The notes beneath the pieces are model-generated. The model was not told the DNA's origin. It saw only the letters and a list, made by a program, of their open reading frames with translations, and did not search any database. Position numbers and translations under genes: made by a program. DNA of 64,000 bases from Paludibacteraceae bacterium (lineage in GTDB: Bacteria > Bacteroidota > Bacteroidia > Bacteroidales > Paludibacteraceae), in contig JAKSNH010000006.1 of assembly GCA_024399955.1 (NCBI GenBank), positions 62,001-126,000 of the forward strand, read 5' to 3'. Below are positions 8,559-15,856 of this stretch, piece after piece (the stretch's first letter is position 1; the number at the start of each line of letters is the position of its first letter).

Positions 8559-9692
8559 ATGAAGAATAATAAGCAGACGGTTACAAACAGTTATTGTGCA
8601 TCGGCAAGCGCCGAAGCTACGAGTGAGAACATGCAGTGGGAAAAGCTCAACAATCAGCGAGGAGCTCACGGTATTGCTGCTGAAGATGGAAATGCAATGA
8701 TTTTCCGCTGGCGTGGACATAAGGTCTCGATTGTTGGCAAAGACAATGCTAAAAATGGTGCTGATCTCCAGATTGATGGTGTTGAGTACCAATTAAAATA
8801 TTATAAGTCCGCACGCGAGTCGGTAGATAGCTGTTTTGGCGAAGACGGCTTCTATCGATACCTCGGAAAAAAGTTGATGGTTCCAAGCGATCAATACGAT
8901 GAAGCCGTTAAGGTTATGAGTCAAAAAATCGCAGAGGGGAAGGTTCCTGGTGTAACGGATCCTAATGCAGCAAAATCCATGGTAACCAAGGGCAAACTTA
9001 CTTTAGAGGAGTCCCGGAATCTATGTAAGGCATGTACCAAGGAGTCCCTTGCTTTTGATGTTATGGCACAACTATCCGTAGCTGCAATTATGGGTGGTAT
9101 GGCTGCTATCAACTCTTTCTGGCAGGCAAAAAAACGCGGTGTTTCAACGGATGCTGCTCTTAAAGACGCAGGGTTTGAGTTCCTTATGGCAGGTGGAAAA
9201 GCTGTTGCCGCTGGTGTTCTTGCTCAGCAATTCTTGCGTACAGCGTTTGGCAGGAATGTTGCTGCTGCTTTAACTCACGGCATACGCTCTGGTGTACAAT
9301 CGGGTACCCAAACTGCTGCCGGAAGATGGCTAGTTAATAATGTGGCCAAAGGTGTCACAAAGTCGAGTTTGACCGGCGCTGCTGCCCGTAATGTGGCCAC
9401 GAAAGCACTTCGTGGTAATATAATAACTTCGACTGCGGTGTTTGTTGTTGATTCAATTCCTGACACCTGTCGACTTTGTTCCGGAAAGATTTCCCTGAAA
9501 GAATACGGGGAGAGAAGAACCGTTGGAGTTGCTGGCATAGCAGGCGGAAGCGCAGGTTACTTTGCTGGCATGGCAATCGGTACAGCCATTTGTCCGGGCG
9601 TTGGAACAGTCATAGGCGGACTTGTCGGTGGCATAGGTGTAGGCATGGCAAGTAGTGCCGGAGTACAAAAAATCTTCAACTGCTTCAAATGA
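8559..9692 (+). CDS. Nuclease-like N-terminus with glycine-zipper membrane-active C-terminus, uncharacterised family
   Basis: 377 residues. Residues 34-82 carry RGAHGIAAEDGNAM, then a conserved-looking VGKDNAKNGADLQIDG and EYQLKYY. I recall a widespread uncharacterised family with the same order of motifs (HG-AAE, DN-KNGAD, IQ-KY), not checked by search. D69 followed by Q78-x-K80 would fit the D...QxK core of PD-(D/E)xK nucleases such as Mrr, which is inference only. The rest is rich in Ala/Gly, and residues about 320-370 form a glycine zipper (repeated GG-x3-G steps) typical of membrane-inserting segments. First gene of a four-gene operon: 43 bases to the next gene, then 5 and 7. Could instead be a polymorphic-toxin-like effector. 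Confidence 0.65.
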   Translation: MKNNKQTVTNSYCASASAEATSENMQWEKLNNQRGAHGIAAEDGNAMIFRWRGHKVSIVGKDNAKNGADLQIDGVEYQLKYYKSARESVDSCFGEDGFYRYLGKKLMVPSDQYDEAVKVMSQKIAEGKVPGVTDPNAAKSMVTKGKLTLEESRNLCKACTKESLAFDVMAQLSVAAIMGGMAAINSFWQAKKRGVSTDAALKDAGFEFLMAGGKAVAAGVLAQQFLRTAFGRNVAAALTHGIRSGVQSGTQTAAGRWLVNNVAKGVTKSSLTGAAARNVATKALRGNIITSTAVFVVDSIPDTCRLCSGKISLKEYGERRTVGVAGIAGGSAGYFAGMAIGTAICPGVGTVIGGLVGGIGVGMASSAGVQKIFNCFK

Positions 9693-9735
9693 GGCAGTTG
9701 AAAGAATCAATAACGAATAACAATTTGGGTGACAT

Positions 9736-10626
9736 ATGGCAACAAGAGAACAAATAAAACTATTATTTCAGTTAAAACGCCAAAACAGGAAGATGTATCA
9801 AAATTTGAAAAAGAAAAAAATTCTTCCTGACTTTTCAAAAAAAACTACAGACTTTAATAACTTGTGGGAAAAACTTTCTATCTGTAGGAAACGTTCTGAA
9901 GAACAAATCAAGAGATTGAGTGGGGAAATTTCAAATATCCAAAATTGCCCCAAAGTAGTTTTGATAGGGATGGACAATGCTCGATGGTGGCTGAATCAGT
10001 ATAAAGAGTCGGCAAAGGCTTTCGATAGCAATTTTAAGAATCCGAATGATTCTAACTTTTCTAAATATGCAGGCGGTTTTGCTGTTACAAGTGCAAGTAT
10101 TGGCGCAGGTGGTGCGGGTGCCTTATTCACGATAGCATCAACATTTGGCACAGCTTCTACTGGAGCAGCGATTTCCTCGCTCAGTGGTGTTGCTGCCACT
10201 AATGCAGCCTTAGCTTGGCTCGGTGGTGGGGCTGTTGCTGCTGGTGGGGCAGGTGTTGCGGGTGGTTCGTTATTATTAACTCTTATTGGTCCTGTGGGGT
10301 GGGCAGTTGGCTTGGTTTCTGGGCTATTAAGCGTTGTCCCCCTTGCTAAAGAACTGATTAATATTGAAAAAAGTATAAGAGATTATCAGCAATCTTTAGT
10401 CATCTTGGACCAAATAGAGAAAGCATGGCCTGAATTACAAATTGCTCTTCCTCGCATTCAGCTTCTCACCAACGATACTGAAAAATTATGTAATTCCTTG
10501 GAACAATCTTCTTTTTTGGAATGTTCTGATTATAATTCAGATATGTTTCCACATGAAAAATTGTTTTCTACTGTGAACGATTCTAAAAAAATGGCTAAAC
10601 TTCTTCGTGAAACATTATTTCCTTAA
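9736..10626 (+). CDS. Hypothetical protein with long Gly/Ala-rich membrane region
   Basis: 296 residues. Lysine-rich helical N-terminus (1-80), then from about residue 112 to 205 an almost uninterrupted Ala/Gly/Ser-rich hydrophobic stretch (GAGGAGALFTIAS, GGGAVAAGGAGVAGG, GWAVGLVSGLL) that would make two to four membrane passes or a hydrophobic hairpin like those of pore-forming proteins. A charged helical C-terminus follows (KELINIEKSIRDYQQS onward). No known domain recognised. It is the second gene of the four-gene cassette, five bases before the GHKL ATPase. A membrane-damaging effector is a reasonable guess from composition and context only. Confidence 0.6.
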   Translation: MATREQIKLLFQLKRQNRKMYQNLKKKKILPDFSKKTTDFNNLWEKLSICRKRSEEQIKRLSGEISNIQNCPKVVLIGMDNARWWLNQYKESAKAFDSNFKNPNDSNFSKYAGGFAVTSASIGAGGAGALFTIASTFGTASTGAAISSLSGVAATNAALAWLGGGAVAAGGAGVAGGSLLLTLIGPVGWAVGLVSGLLSVVPLAKELINIEKSIRDYQQSLVILDQIEKAWPELQIALPRIQLLTNDTEKLCNSLEQSSFLECSDYNSDMFPHEKLFSTVNDSKKMAKLLRETLFP

Positions 10627-10631
10627 GAACA

Positions 10632-11564
10632 ATGAATACAAAAGACAAAATTCAAGCTATTGTTGATTATAAACACGATGCTGGTAATAAACTGAACCAG
10701 TATATAACACAACCATTTAATAACTTAAAGAATGGAGTTGAATCATCGTATTATAGCTCTTATAAAAAATTATTTCTTAACATTGAAAGTGAGGTTACAG
10801 AAATCATTAGTTTCTTTGCCAACAAATTGAATAAAAAAGGCGACTCTGAAGAACAAAGAGAAGAAAATGTGAGGATTTTTTTGGCGAATTTGAGAGAACG
10901 TATTATCCCCAAAATTAGTAAGATCTTCACTTTTTTTGCTGAGCAATGCGTTAACCGAGAAGATGAGTGTTTCAAAAGGAATCCGGAGGGTACTCGTGCA
11001 TTAGAGTATCTTCAATGGGCACTAGAACCAAAGCAAAAAGACTCATTCTTACAAATGTTATATAAGATGCTTTCGATGTATGAGAAGGACTATTCTAATA
11101 TGAATGCTCAACAGAATTATATTCTTGAGTTACTTGAATCTGAATTAGACTTCATTCGTGCAGACGTTCAATATGTTAATGAATGCAAAGTAAGCTCTGT
11201 GATTGTTAGCATTGATGCTGAAATATTCAAAAATCATGTTTTGCATAACATAGTGGAAAATATTAATAGGCATGCTTTCCCTTTTTCTATATATGGCTCG
11301 AAGTACATTTTTGAGAAAAAAGTAAGGATTAAAATTAATGAGTTAAAATCTACGGTCACTATTTCTATCGCAAATAATGGACTCCCCTTTACTGGTGAAG
11401 TAGGCAGTGTATTTAACGTAAATTATAGTCACGGGAACTATGCCCACACCGGAATCGGGTTACACTCTGCTCATGAAGCGATGAAAGACCTTGGTGGAAA
11501 AATTGATTTTATTCCTCAAGAAGGAGAATTCCCTGTTGAATATTTATTAACTTTGCCTAAATAA
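10632..11564 (+). CDS. Histidine-kinase-like GHKL ATPase
   Basis: 310 residues. Near the N-terminus KHDAGNKLNQYI (14-25) resembles a histidine-kinase H box (His-Asp-x-x-Asn-x-Leu, His15). About 180 residues of mostly helical sequence follow, with no membrane segment, so it is soluble. The C-terminal GHKL domain shows the N box HNIVENINRHAF (205-216), a G1-like ANNGLPF (247-253, Asn where most kinases have Asp) and the G2 box HTGIGLHSAHEAM with GG at 288-289. The next gene, seven bases on, encodes a receiver domain, so a phosphorelay pair is likely. The sensing input is not a recognised domain. Confidence 0.85.
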   Translation: MNTKDKIQAIVDYKHDAGNKLNQYITQPFNNLKNGVESSYYSSYKKLFLNIESEVTEIISFFANKLNKKGDSEEQREENVRIFLANLRERIIPKISKIFTFFAEQCVNREDECFKRNPEGTRALEYLQWALEPKQKDSFLQMLYKMLSMYEKDYSNMNAQQNYILELLESELDFIRADVQYVNECKVSSVIVSIDAEIFKNHVLHNIVENINRHAFPFSIYGSKYIFEKKVRIKINELKSTVTISIANNGLPFTGEVGSVFNVNYSHGNYAHTGIGLHSAHEAMKDLGGKIDFIPQEGEFPVEYLLTLPK

Positions 11565-11571
11565 TCTAGTT

Positions 11572-12762
11572 ATGAGTGAATATAAAATTTTATGGTTTGA
11601 TGATGATTTTACAGAAGAAAATCATTTTTACACACAGTCATTAGTGAGTAGTTTGAAGGAAGTTGCCTCTAATTCAGGATGCTCTTTCGATGTTAATCCC
11701 GTTTGCGATTTTGACACATACGTAGAATGTTTGTCTCCTGATAAAAAATATGATGTTGTTATCTTGGATCTCTATGGATTGAATGCCATAGATAAATCTG
11801 ATAAATCATTTACTAAAAAGGCGATGGCAAAATTGGCTTCTACAAAAGTACTGAAATATGTCTACTCCCAACAACCCGATGATGACTATTATGACTATGA
11901 AAAGGATCCAGACAATCCATCTTATATTCCAAAAGAGAATTGGCTTTCGAAAAATGCGGGGCAAGATGCCACAGAAAAATTAGCTCAGCGTATTCTTAGA
12001 GATCTTCAATCAAAAGCTCTGTTTTATATTGGATATGAGTTCATTCTTGAGTTATACAATAATCAATGGTTGTCTGCAAGCAAGAATTTGATTGACGATA
12101 TTTTGAAAAAACATCGTCAAGGTGAACCCTTTCAAATGTACTACAACGCAATCCGTGAAACGCTTGTTAAAGGCGAAATATTTGAAAAGTTGGAAATAGA
12201 AAGATTAATTCCGTCACGTAAGGACGCAGTTGTTGATCCACGGACATACATTTGCGAATTATGTCGATATTTCCCTAATGGTCAAAGGAACTTTAATAAT
12301 CCGTATTTCCCTTACGCTTTATGTCCATCAGATGCGAAAGCATCCATAGATTATTTATGCACAATGGGAAATGTAGGCAGTCATCTAGAGTATACTTCAT
12401 CTGATAATGTTATCATCTCAATGGTTAGTGAAGCCACATTCCATACTTTGATGATAACATTAAAATGGTTTTATGATATTATGATTCGATTGAACAATGC
12501 TGATGATGCCATTTTGTCTCATAAAAATTCATTACAATCGCAAATAGAAGAGATAGCCCCTAAGGAGTCGAAACCTCTGGAATATGACGAGAAATTAGGT
12601 ATCTATTATTGTGGAGATGGTCAAGTTTCTAGTAAGTTGGTGAAAGATGCTGGTTGGGGAACTGGTCAGATGTTGGTTATTGATAAGAAAAATAAAAATA
12701 CTGCCGAAAATAGTGCGATTGCAGAGAAGTATCCATTTTTTTTGTACGTGCATGCAAAATAA
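11572..12762 (+). CDS. Response-regulator-like receiver protein with novel C-terminal domain
   Basis: 396 residues. Residues 1-125 look like a receiver domain: acidic cluster D10-D12 in LWFDDDFTEE, and D66 in YDVVILDLYG at the phosphoacceptor position. An acidic DDDYYDYEKDP insert lies further on, before WLSKN, whose lysine may be the conserved one. No DNA-binding output domain is seen. The C-terminal 250 residues are mainly helical with a cysteine pair (CELC near 225) and TMGNVGSHLEY near 262, which faintly recalls HEPN or DUF4145-type helical domains; that is a guess. Last gene of the cassette and the likely partner of the kinase-like protein upstream. Confidence 0.75.
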   Translation: MSEYKILWFDDDFTEENHFYTQSLVSSLKEVASNSGCSFDVNPVCDFDTYVECLSPDKKYDVVILDLYGLNAIDKSDKSFTKKAMAKLASTKVLKYVYSQQPDDDYYDYEKDPDNPSYIPKENWLSKNAGQDATEKLAQRILRDLQSKALFYIGYEFILELYNNQWLSASKNLIDDILKKHRQGEPFQMYYNAIRETLVKGEIFEKLEIERLIPSRKDAVVDPRTYICELCRYFPNGQRNFNNPYFPYALCPSDAKASIDYLCTMGNVGSHLEYTSSDNVIISMVSEATFHTLMITLKWFYDIMIRLNNADDAILSHKNSLQSQIEEIAPKESKPLEYDEKLGIYYCGDGQVSSKLVKDAGWGTGQMLVIDKKNKNTAENSAIAEKYPFFLYVHAK

Positions 12763-12817
12763 GATGCGTTTATTGTAAACAATGTAATCTTTTTACGTGT
12801 TTTTTTTGTTGATGTGC

Positions 12818-12877
12818 AAAAAGGCTGCATAGAAAAGTTGTATCTTTGCACCGTCATTTGAAAAAAGAGTGCCGAAT
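12818..12877 (+). promoter_or_regulatory. Promoter and leader B, duplicate of 8455
   Basis: AAAAAGGCTGCATAG (12818-12832) and TATCTTTG (12841-12848) match copy A in sequence and spacing over about 49 bases. The following hairpin uses GTCATT near 12852 and AATGAC near 12875; its loop has diverged from copy A while the arms stay complementary. Copy A and B thus put two separate transcription units under the same control. Confidence 0.7.
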
Positions 12878-12932
12878 GACGCCAAAATACCACGGACAGA
12901 AAAGATGGTAATCACCTTAATCAATCACACGT

Positions 12933-13019
12933 ATGGAATACGACGAAGATGAAATGAGAAGGATTATGTATGATGAAGAAATTCTCGAGAATCCTGACCA
13001 ATACGAAGAAGATTTCTAA
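12933..13019 (+). CDS. Very small acidic open frame, 28 residues
   Basis: ATG at 12933, stop at 13017-13019. The product (MEYDEDEMRRIMYDEE then ILENPDQYEEDF) is strongly acidic and has ordered codon usage. It starts about 80 bases after the duplicated promoter and 78 bases before the YaaW-like gene, with a strong hairpin (13042-13067) between them. It could be a leader peptide or a small antitoxin-like protein; no family recognised. Confidence 0.45.
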   Translation: MEYDEDEMRRIMYDEEILENPDQYEEDF

Positions 13020-13041
13020 GTTCTTCTTTTGAAAGCCCAAC

Positions 13042-13067
13042 TCGTCTCGGGTGGATAATAGAGACGA
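13042..13067 (+). terminator. Hairpin between the small frame and the YaaW-like gene
   Basis: TCGTCTC (13042-13048) pairs perfectly with GAGACGA (13061-13067) around a 12-base loop, followed by ATTTTAATAATT. It could act as a partial terminator or attenuator after the 28-residue frame. Confidence 0.5.
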
Positions 13068-13097
13068 ATTTTAATAATTAACTTTAACCTTTTAACT

Positions 13098-13847
13098 ATG
13101 AAAACAGATTCCGATTTGCTTTTTCTTCAACATTGTGACAACAATGATTTATGTACGTTGTGCGATATTCTCACACATGATAACCATGGGAGAATTCGTT
13201 TAACAGAGCAACTAACTAAACTTGATAGTTTTAACCTTTCATATCCGGATAACATGAAAGGAATGTGGCAAGATCTTGCTGCCGAACTGCAACGTTATGG
13301 TGGTAATACAATACTCAATTTATATCGTCACGGACGTGGTCCGTCTTATGAAAGTATTGTAGAAGACGTGTGTCGTATGATGAAAGTGCCCAATATTGGT
13401 GAGCATGATACAGCACAGGAGATGGAAGAAAAACTGCTTGTTTTTGTTTCATCAAACATGCTCGGTTCAATGACGAAAGAGGAATTGGCGCAAATGATGG
13501 ACGAACTTAATATCCGTGACTTTGATTTAACAAAGCAAGGGATAACAGCTTCACTTCTATTACTAATGCGTGTTGGACGGAAACAGTTCTTGCAGGTTCT
13601 AAACTATTTGTTACGAACAATTTCAAAACGTTTATTAGGTCGTAGTGTTGTACAAGTCGGTTCACAAATTGGTTCTCGAAGTTTCGGTGCCGTGCTAGGT
13701 CCCATTGCATGGATAGCACTCTCTGTTTGGACGATTTGGGACATTATGGGCCCCGCCTATCGTGTATGCGTTCCTGCTGTAATGCAAGTGGCATATATGC
13801 GCTATAAGTATAGTGAAACTTCTAATTCTTATGCTCATGCAAGTTAA
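13098..13847 (+). CDS. YaaW-like protein (DUF3944 / UPF0174)
   Basis: 249 residues. The start DSDLLFLQHCDNNDLCTL and the block AAELQRYGGNTILNLYRHG match the order of motifs in Escherichia coli YaaW, and the C-terminal hydrophobic region (about 195-238, with SFGAVLGPIAWIALS and YRVCVPAVMQVAYM) fits the same family. The length matches as well. Its function is unknown; the family often lies beside stress or protease genes. Here it overlaps the start of an M48 protease gene by 11 bases, so the two are translationally coupled. The unit has the duplicated promoter B. Confidence 0.82.
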   Translation: MKTDSDLLFLQHCDNNDLCTLCDILTHDNHGRIRLTEQLTKLDSFNLSYPDNMKGMWQDLAAELQRYGGNTILNLYRHGRGPSYESIVEDVCRMMKVPNIGEHDTAQEMEEKLLVFVSSNMLGSMTKEELAQMMDELNIRDFDLTKQGITASLLLLMRVGRKQFLQVLNYLLRTISKRLLGRSVVQVGSQIGSRSFGAVLGPIAWIALSVWTIWDIMGPAYRVCVPAVMQVAYMRYKYSETSNSYAHAS

Positions 13848-14622
13848 AGATATCCTTCATCCAGAAGACGAAAAGGCGATATCAGTACTTCAACGATTAC
13901 CTTTCTTTGATAGGTTTGTTCGAAAAGTTATGCAATATGGAGGAGAACAATACTATCTCGGAGAGAACCTTGGGTCAATGCTTCTAGTGACAGAAACCAC
14001 ACACCCTCAACTTTATACATTGTTGGAGGAAATAGCTTCAGAGATAGGTATCGATGTGCCACAACTCTACATTTATAATGATCCAATGATGAATGCCTAC
14101 ACCTATGGCGATACAGAGCCATTCATAGCGATTGCCAATTCTGTAATTGAAAAACTTGATACTGAAGAAATACGATGTGTCTTAGCTCATGAATGTGGGC
14201 ATATTCTTTGCCATCATACTTTATACAATACTATGGTAGCAATACTAAATGATGTTGCGGATGATTTGGGACTTATTACAGAAACATTTTACTACCCAAT
14301 AAGATTAGCATTGCAATATTGGAGTAGAAAAAGCGAGTTGTCGGCAGATAGATGTGCAGCTGCAATTTGTGGCGAGAAAGTATTCCAGACAACAATGCTC
14401 AAGATGACCACAGGACTTGCTAAAATCACTGGATCTCCATATCAGTTGGTTAAACAGGCTCAGAGGTATCTCAATATGCAAAAAGAATCTGCATGGTTCA
14501 ATATCCAACAAAATTGCAGGATTGCGTGGCATTCTCATCCCCAAATGTGCCTCCGTGCTTATGAAATTGATCGTTGGAGTCAAAGTCCAATATATAAACG
14601 TTTACGTTATGAACTTAACTAA
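13837..14622 (+). CDS. M48-family zinc metalloprotease
   Basis: 261 residues from the ATG at 13837 (in-frame ATGs at 13813 and 13831 are alternatives; all overlap the end of the upstream gene). Zinc site HECGH at 118-122 within EIRCVLAHECGHILCHH, third ligand E167 in KSELSADRC. No membrane segment at the N-terminus, so probably soluble. It is a different branch from the M48-TerB protein at 5385: only the catalytic core is shared. Coupled to the YaaW-like gene upstream and followed by an unknown gene 16 bases downstream; the pairing suggests YaaW-like protein and protease act together. Confidence 0.88.
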   Translation: MQVKDILHPEDEKAISVLQRLPFFDRFVRKVMQYGGEQYYLGENLGSMLLVTETTHPQLYTLLEEIASEIGIDVPQLYIYNDPMMNAYTYGDTEPFIAIANSVIEKLDTEEIRCVLAHECGHILCHHTLYNTMVAILNDVADDLGLITETFYYPIRLALQYWSRKSELSADRCAAAICGEKVFQTTMLKMTTGLAKITGSPYQLVKQAQRYLNMQKESAWFNIQQNCRIAWHSHPQMCLRAYEIDRWSQSPIYKRLRYELN

Positions 14623-14638
14623 TCAAAGCTTATCTGTT

Positions 14639-15109
14639 ATGAATACACAATTAACAATTCAACAACAAAACGACTTATTGGCAATGTGCCATTGTTGTGA
14701 AGCAGGCAAAGTCGAAATCGTGACTTGCCCATATAAAAATGATGTTTGGCTCAAGGCATTTATGCAATGGGCATATTTACTTAGTCAAACTGAAGATGCC
14801 ACTACATTGGTCATTATGCAGGATAGGGAGGCTGAAAAGAATGCTTTGAACTACCTATTATCAACGTATGAATTAACTCAAATTGACCAACACCATATCA
14901 AGCATGGGGTATATACCACAATAGATGACATCAAACGTGCCATTCAAGAATTTAAAACAAATCATCCCCAACCAATATATGTCTTGATGGAGCATTATAC
15001 CGGTACGGACAAAACCAAACAAGCAGAAGATCTTGCTTTGGTCCAACAGGTTGCTCAAGAGACACACGTCCCCATTACACTCATTCAATATAACAACGAG
15101 GTCTTCTAA
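14639..15109 (+). CDS. Hypothetical protein, possibly a degenerate RecA/DnaB-like fold
   Basis: 156 residues, no signal or membrane segment. The alternation of strands and helices (KVEIVTCPYKNDVWLKAFM, TTLVIMQDREAEKNALNYLL, PIYVLMEHYTG, PITLIQYNN) resembles the core of RecA/DnaB-like ATPases, but the Walker A lysine loop is absent (CPYKND stands where GxxGxGKT would be). That reading is speculative. The ATG at 14639 lies 16 bases after the protease stop, and a strong terminator follows 20 bases after its own stop, so it closes the operon. An open frame reaching back to 14417 merely overlaps the protease in another frame. Confidence 0.6.
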   Translation: MNTQLTIQQQNDLLAMCHCCEAGKVEIVTCPYKNDVWLKAFMQWAYLLSQTEDATTLVIMQDREAEKNALNYLLSTYELTQIDQHHIKHGVYTTIDDIKRAIQEFKTNHPQPIYVLMEHYTGTDKTKQAEDLALVQQVAQETHVPITLIQYNNEVF

Positions 15110-15128
15110 GTCTTCTTGTTAATCTCTT

Positions 15129-15161
15129 GCGGGGCAGAAAACAATTCGTTCTCTGCCTCGC
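15129..15161 (+). terminator. Terminator hairpin, identical copy at 49449
   Basis: GCGGGGCAGA (15129-15138) pairs over ten positions, one of them G-T, with TCTGCCTCGC (15152-15161). All 33 bases recur unchanged at 49449-49481, also directly after a gene. Here the hairpin is not followed by a T run. Confidence 0.75.
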
Positions 15162-15515
15162 ATCCTATATGCACGTATCGTGCACCGTATATGCAAACAC
15201 CCTTCATTTCAAAATGTACGATTATTAAGAAGATTTTGTGCAGAAATCAAAAAGTAAGTATCTACACTCTCTTACACCCGAAGAGGTGGTAACACCGATG
15301 AGGAGAGGAGAGACTCAGGTCGTCTGTTGATTAAGTTTTGCGGCAATCAACCCTTACGAACCTGCTGTCTCGACGACGCGACCACATGCAGCTAAGGTAA
15401 GCCCCGCCTAACCACCGCCTAAACCTGCCTAAAACTTCGCTTTTCGTGGGGATTATGTGGGGCTTACATGCTACGGAGATGCTACGGAACTTTAGACGCG
15501 CCCCAGATTGTGCCC
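15162..15515. other. Non-coding stretch between the YaaW operon and the repeat pair
   Basis: No convincing gene. It holds ATATGCACGTATCGTGCACCGTATATGC-like alternating short motifs near 15168-15193, and a GC-richer part (15340-15500) with repeated GCCTAA and CTACGGA words (for example CGCCTAA near 15406 and 15417, GCTACGGA near 15471 and 15481). Function unknown. Confidence 0.4.
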
Positions 15516-15571
15516 AAAATCGCGATTTCGTGCAAAACTGCTTATTCAAAAATCGCGATTTCGTGCAAAAA
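15516..15571. repeat. Left pair of 33-base-period palindromic repeats
   Basis: Two copies of AATCGCGATTTCGTGCA lie exactly 33 bases apart (palindromic cores ATCGCGAT at 15519-15526 and 15552-15559). A matching pair with the same 33-base spacing lies at 16873-16927. The two pairs bracket the DUF3791/DUF3990 module and a KilA-N fragment. Short frames in both strands through these repeats are by-products of the 33-base period. Confidence 0.9.
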
Positions 15572-15583
15572 GTATAATTTTTA

Positions 15584-15615
15584 TTTGCGTATATCATTTA
15601 TTTTTAGTAACTTTG
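15584..15615 (+). promoter_or_regulatory. Promoter of the first DUF3791/DUF3990 module
   Basis: TTTG (15584-15587), 20 bases, TAACTTTG (15608-15615), then GCAGCG. The second module at 59 kb has the same -7 box and downstream bases, so the promoter belongs to the module. Confidence 0.8.
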
Positions 15616-15640
15616 CAGCGTCCTACGAAGCCAAGTCGTT

Positions 15641-15856
15641 ATGAGTAAGTTTGAAATACCCTTTATTAATGTTTGTATTCAGGCATTTGGGCAGCGGTTT
15701 GCATTGTCGTTGCAAGCCGCCTATCGTTATTTACGCAATCATAAGGGGCTTGCTTTTCTCATAGAGTTTTACGATGTTGAACATTTGCAGTCTATTGAGG
15801 AAACGATAGATGATTTGGTTATAGTTTGCCAAAAGAACGGAGGATCATTAGCATGA
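15641..15856 (+). CDS. DUF3791-like protein, first gene of toxin-antitoxin-like module (copy 1)
   Basis: 71 residues, helical, matching the DUF3791 pattern: N-terminal helix, then LIEFYDVEHLQSIEETIDDLV. Its stop overlaps the start of the DUF3990 gene (ATGA), so the two are coupled. DUF3791 genes commonly sit directly before DUF3990 genes; by position and size it is the probable antitoxin or an accessory factor. The copy at 59038-59262 has the same plan (about 74 residues, ending in HGGSLR where this one ends NGGSLA). Confidence 0.8.
   Translation: MSKFEIPFINVCIQAFGQRFALSLQAAYRYLRNHKGLAFLIEFYDVEHLQSIEETIDDLVIVCQKNGGSLA

Noticed and set aside
14417..14638. N-terminal extension of the 14639 gene
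   Set aside because: Lies inside the M48 protease gene in another frame, and the residues are unlike the remainder.
15331..15597. An open frame on the minus strand with repeated FCTKSRF
   Set aside because: The protein repeat is only the 33-base DNA repeat read in frame; similar frames arise on both strands at 16750-17117.
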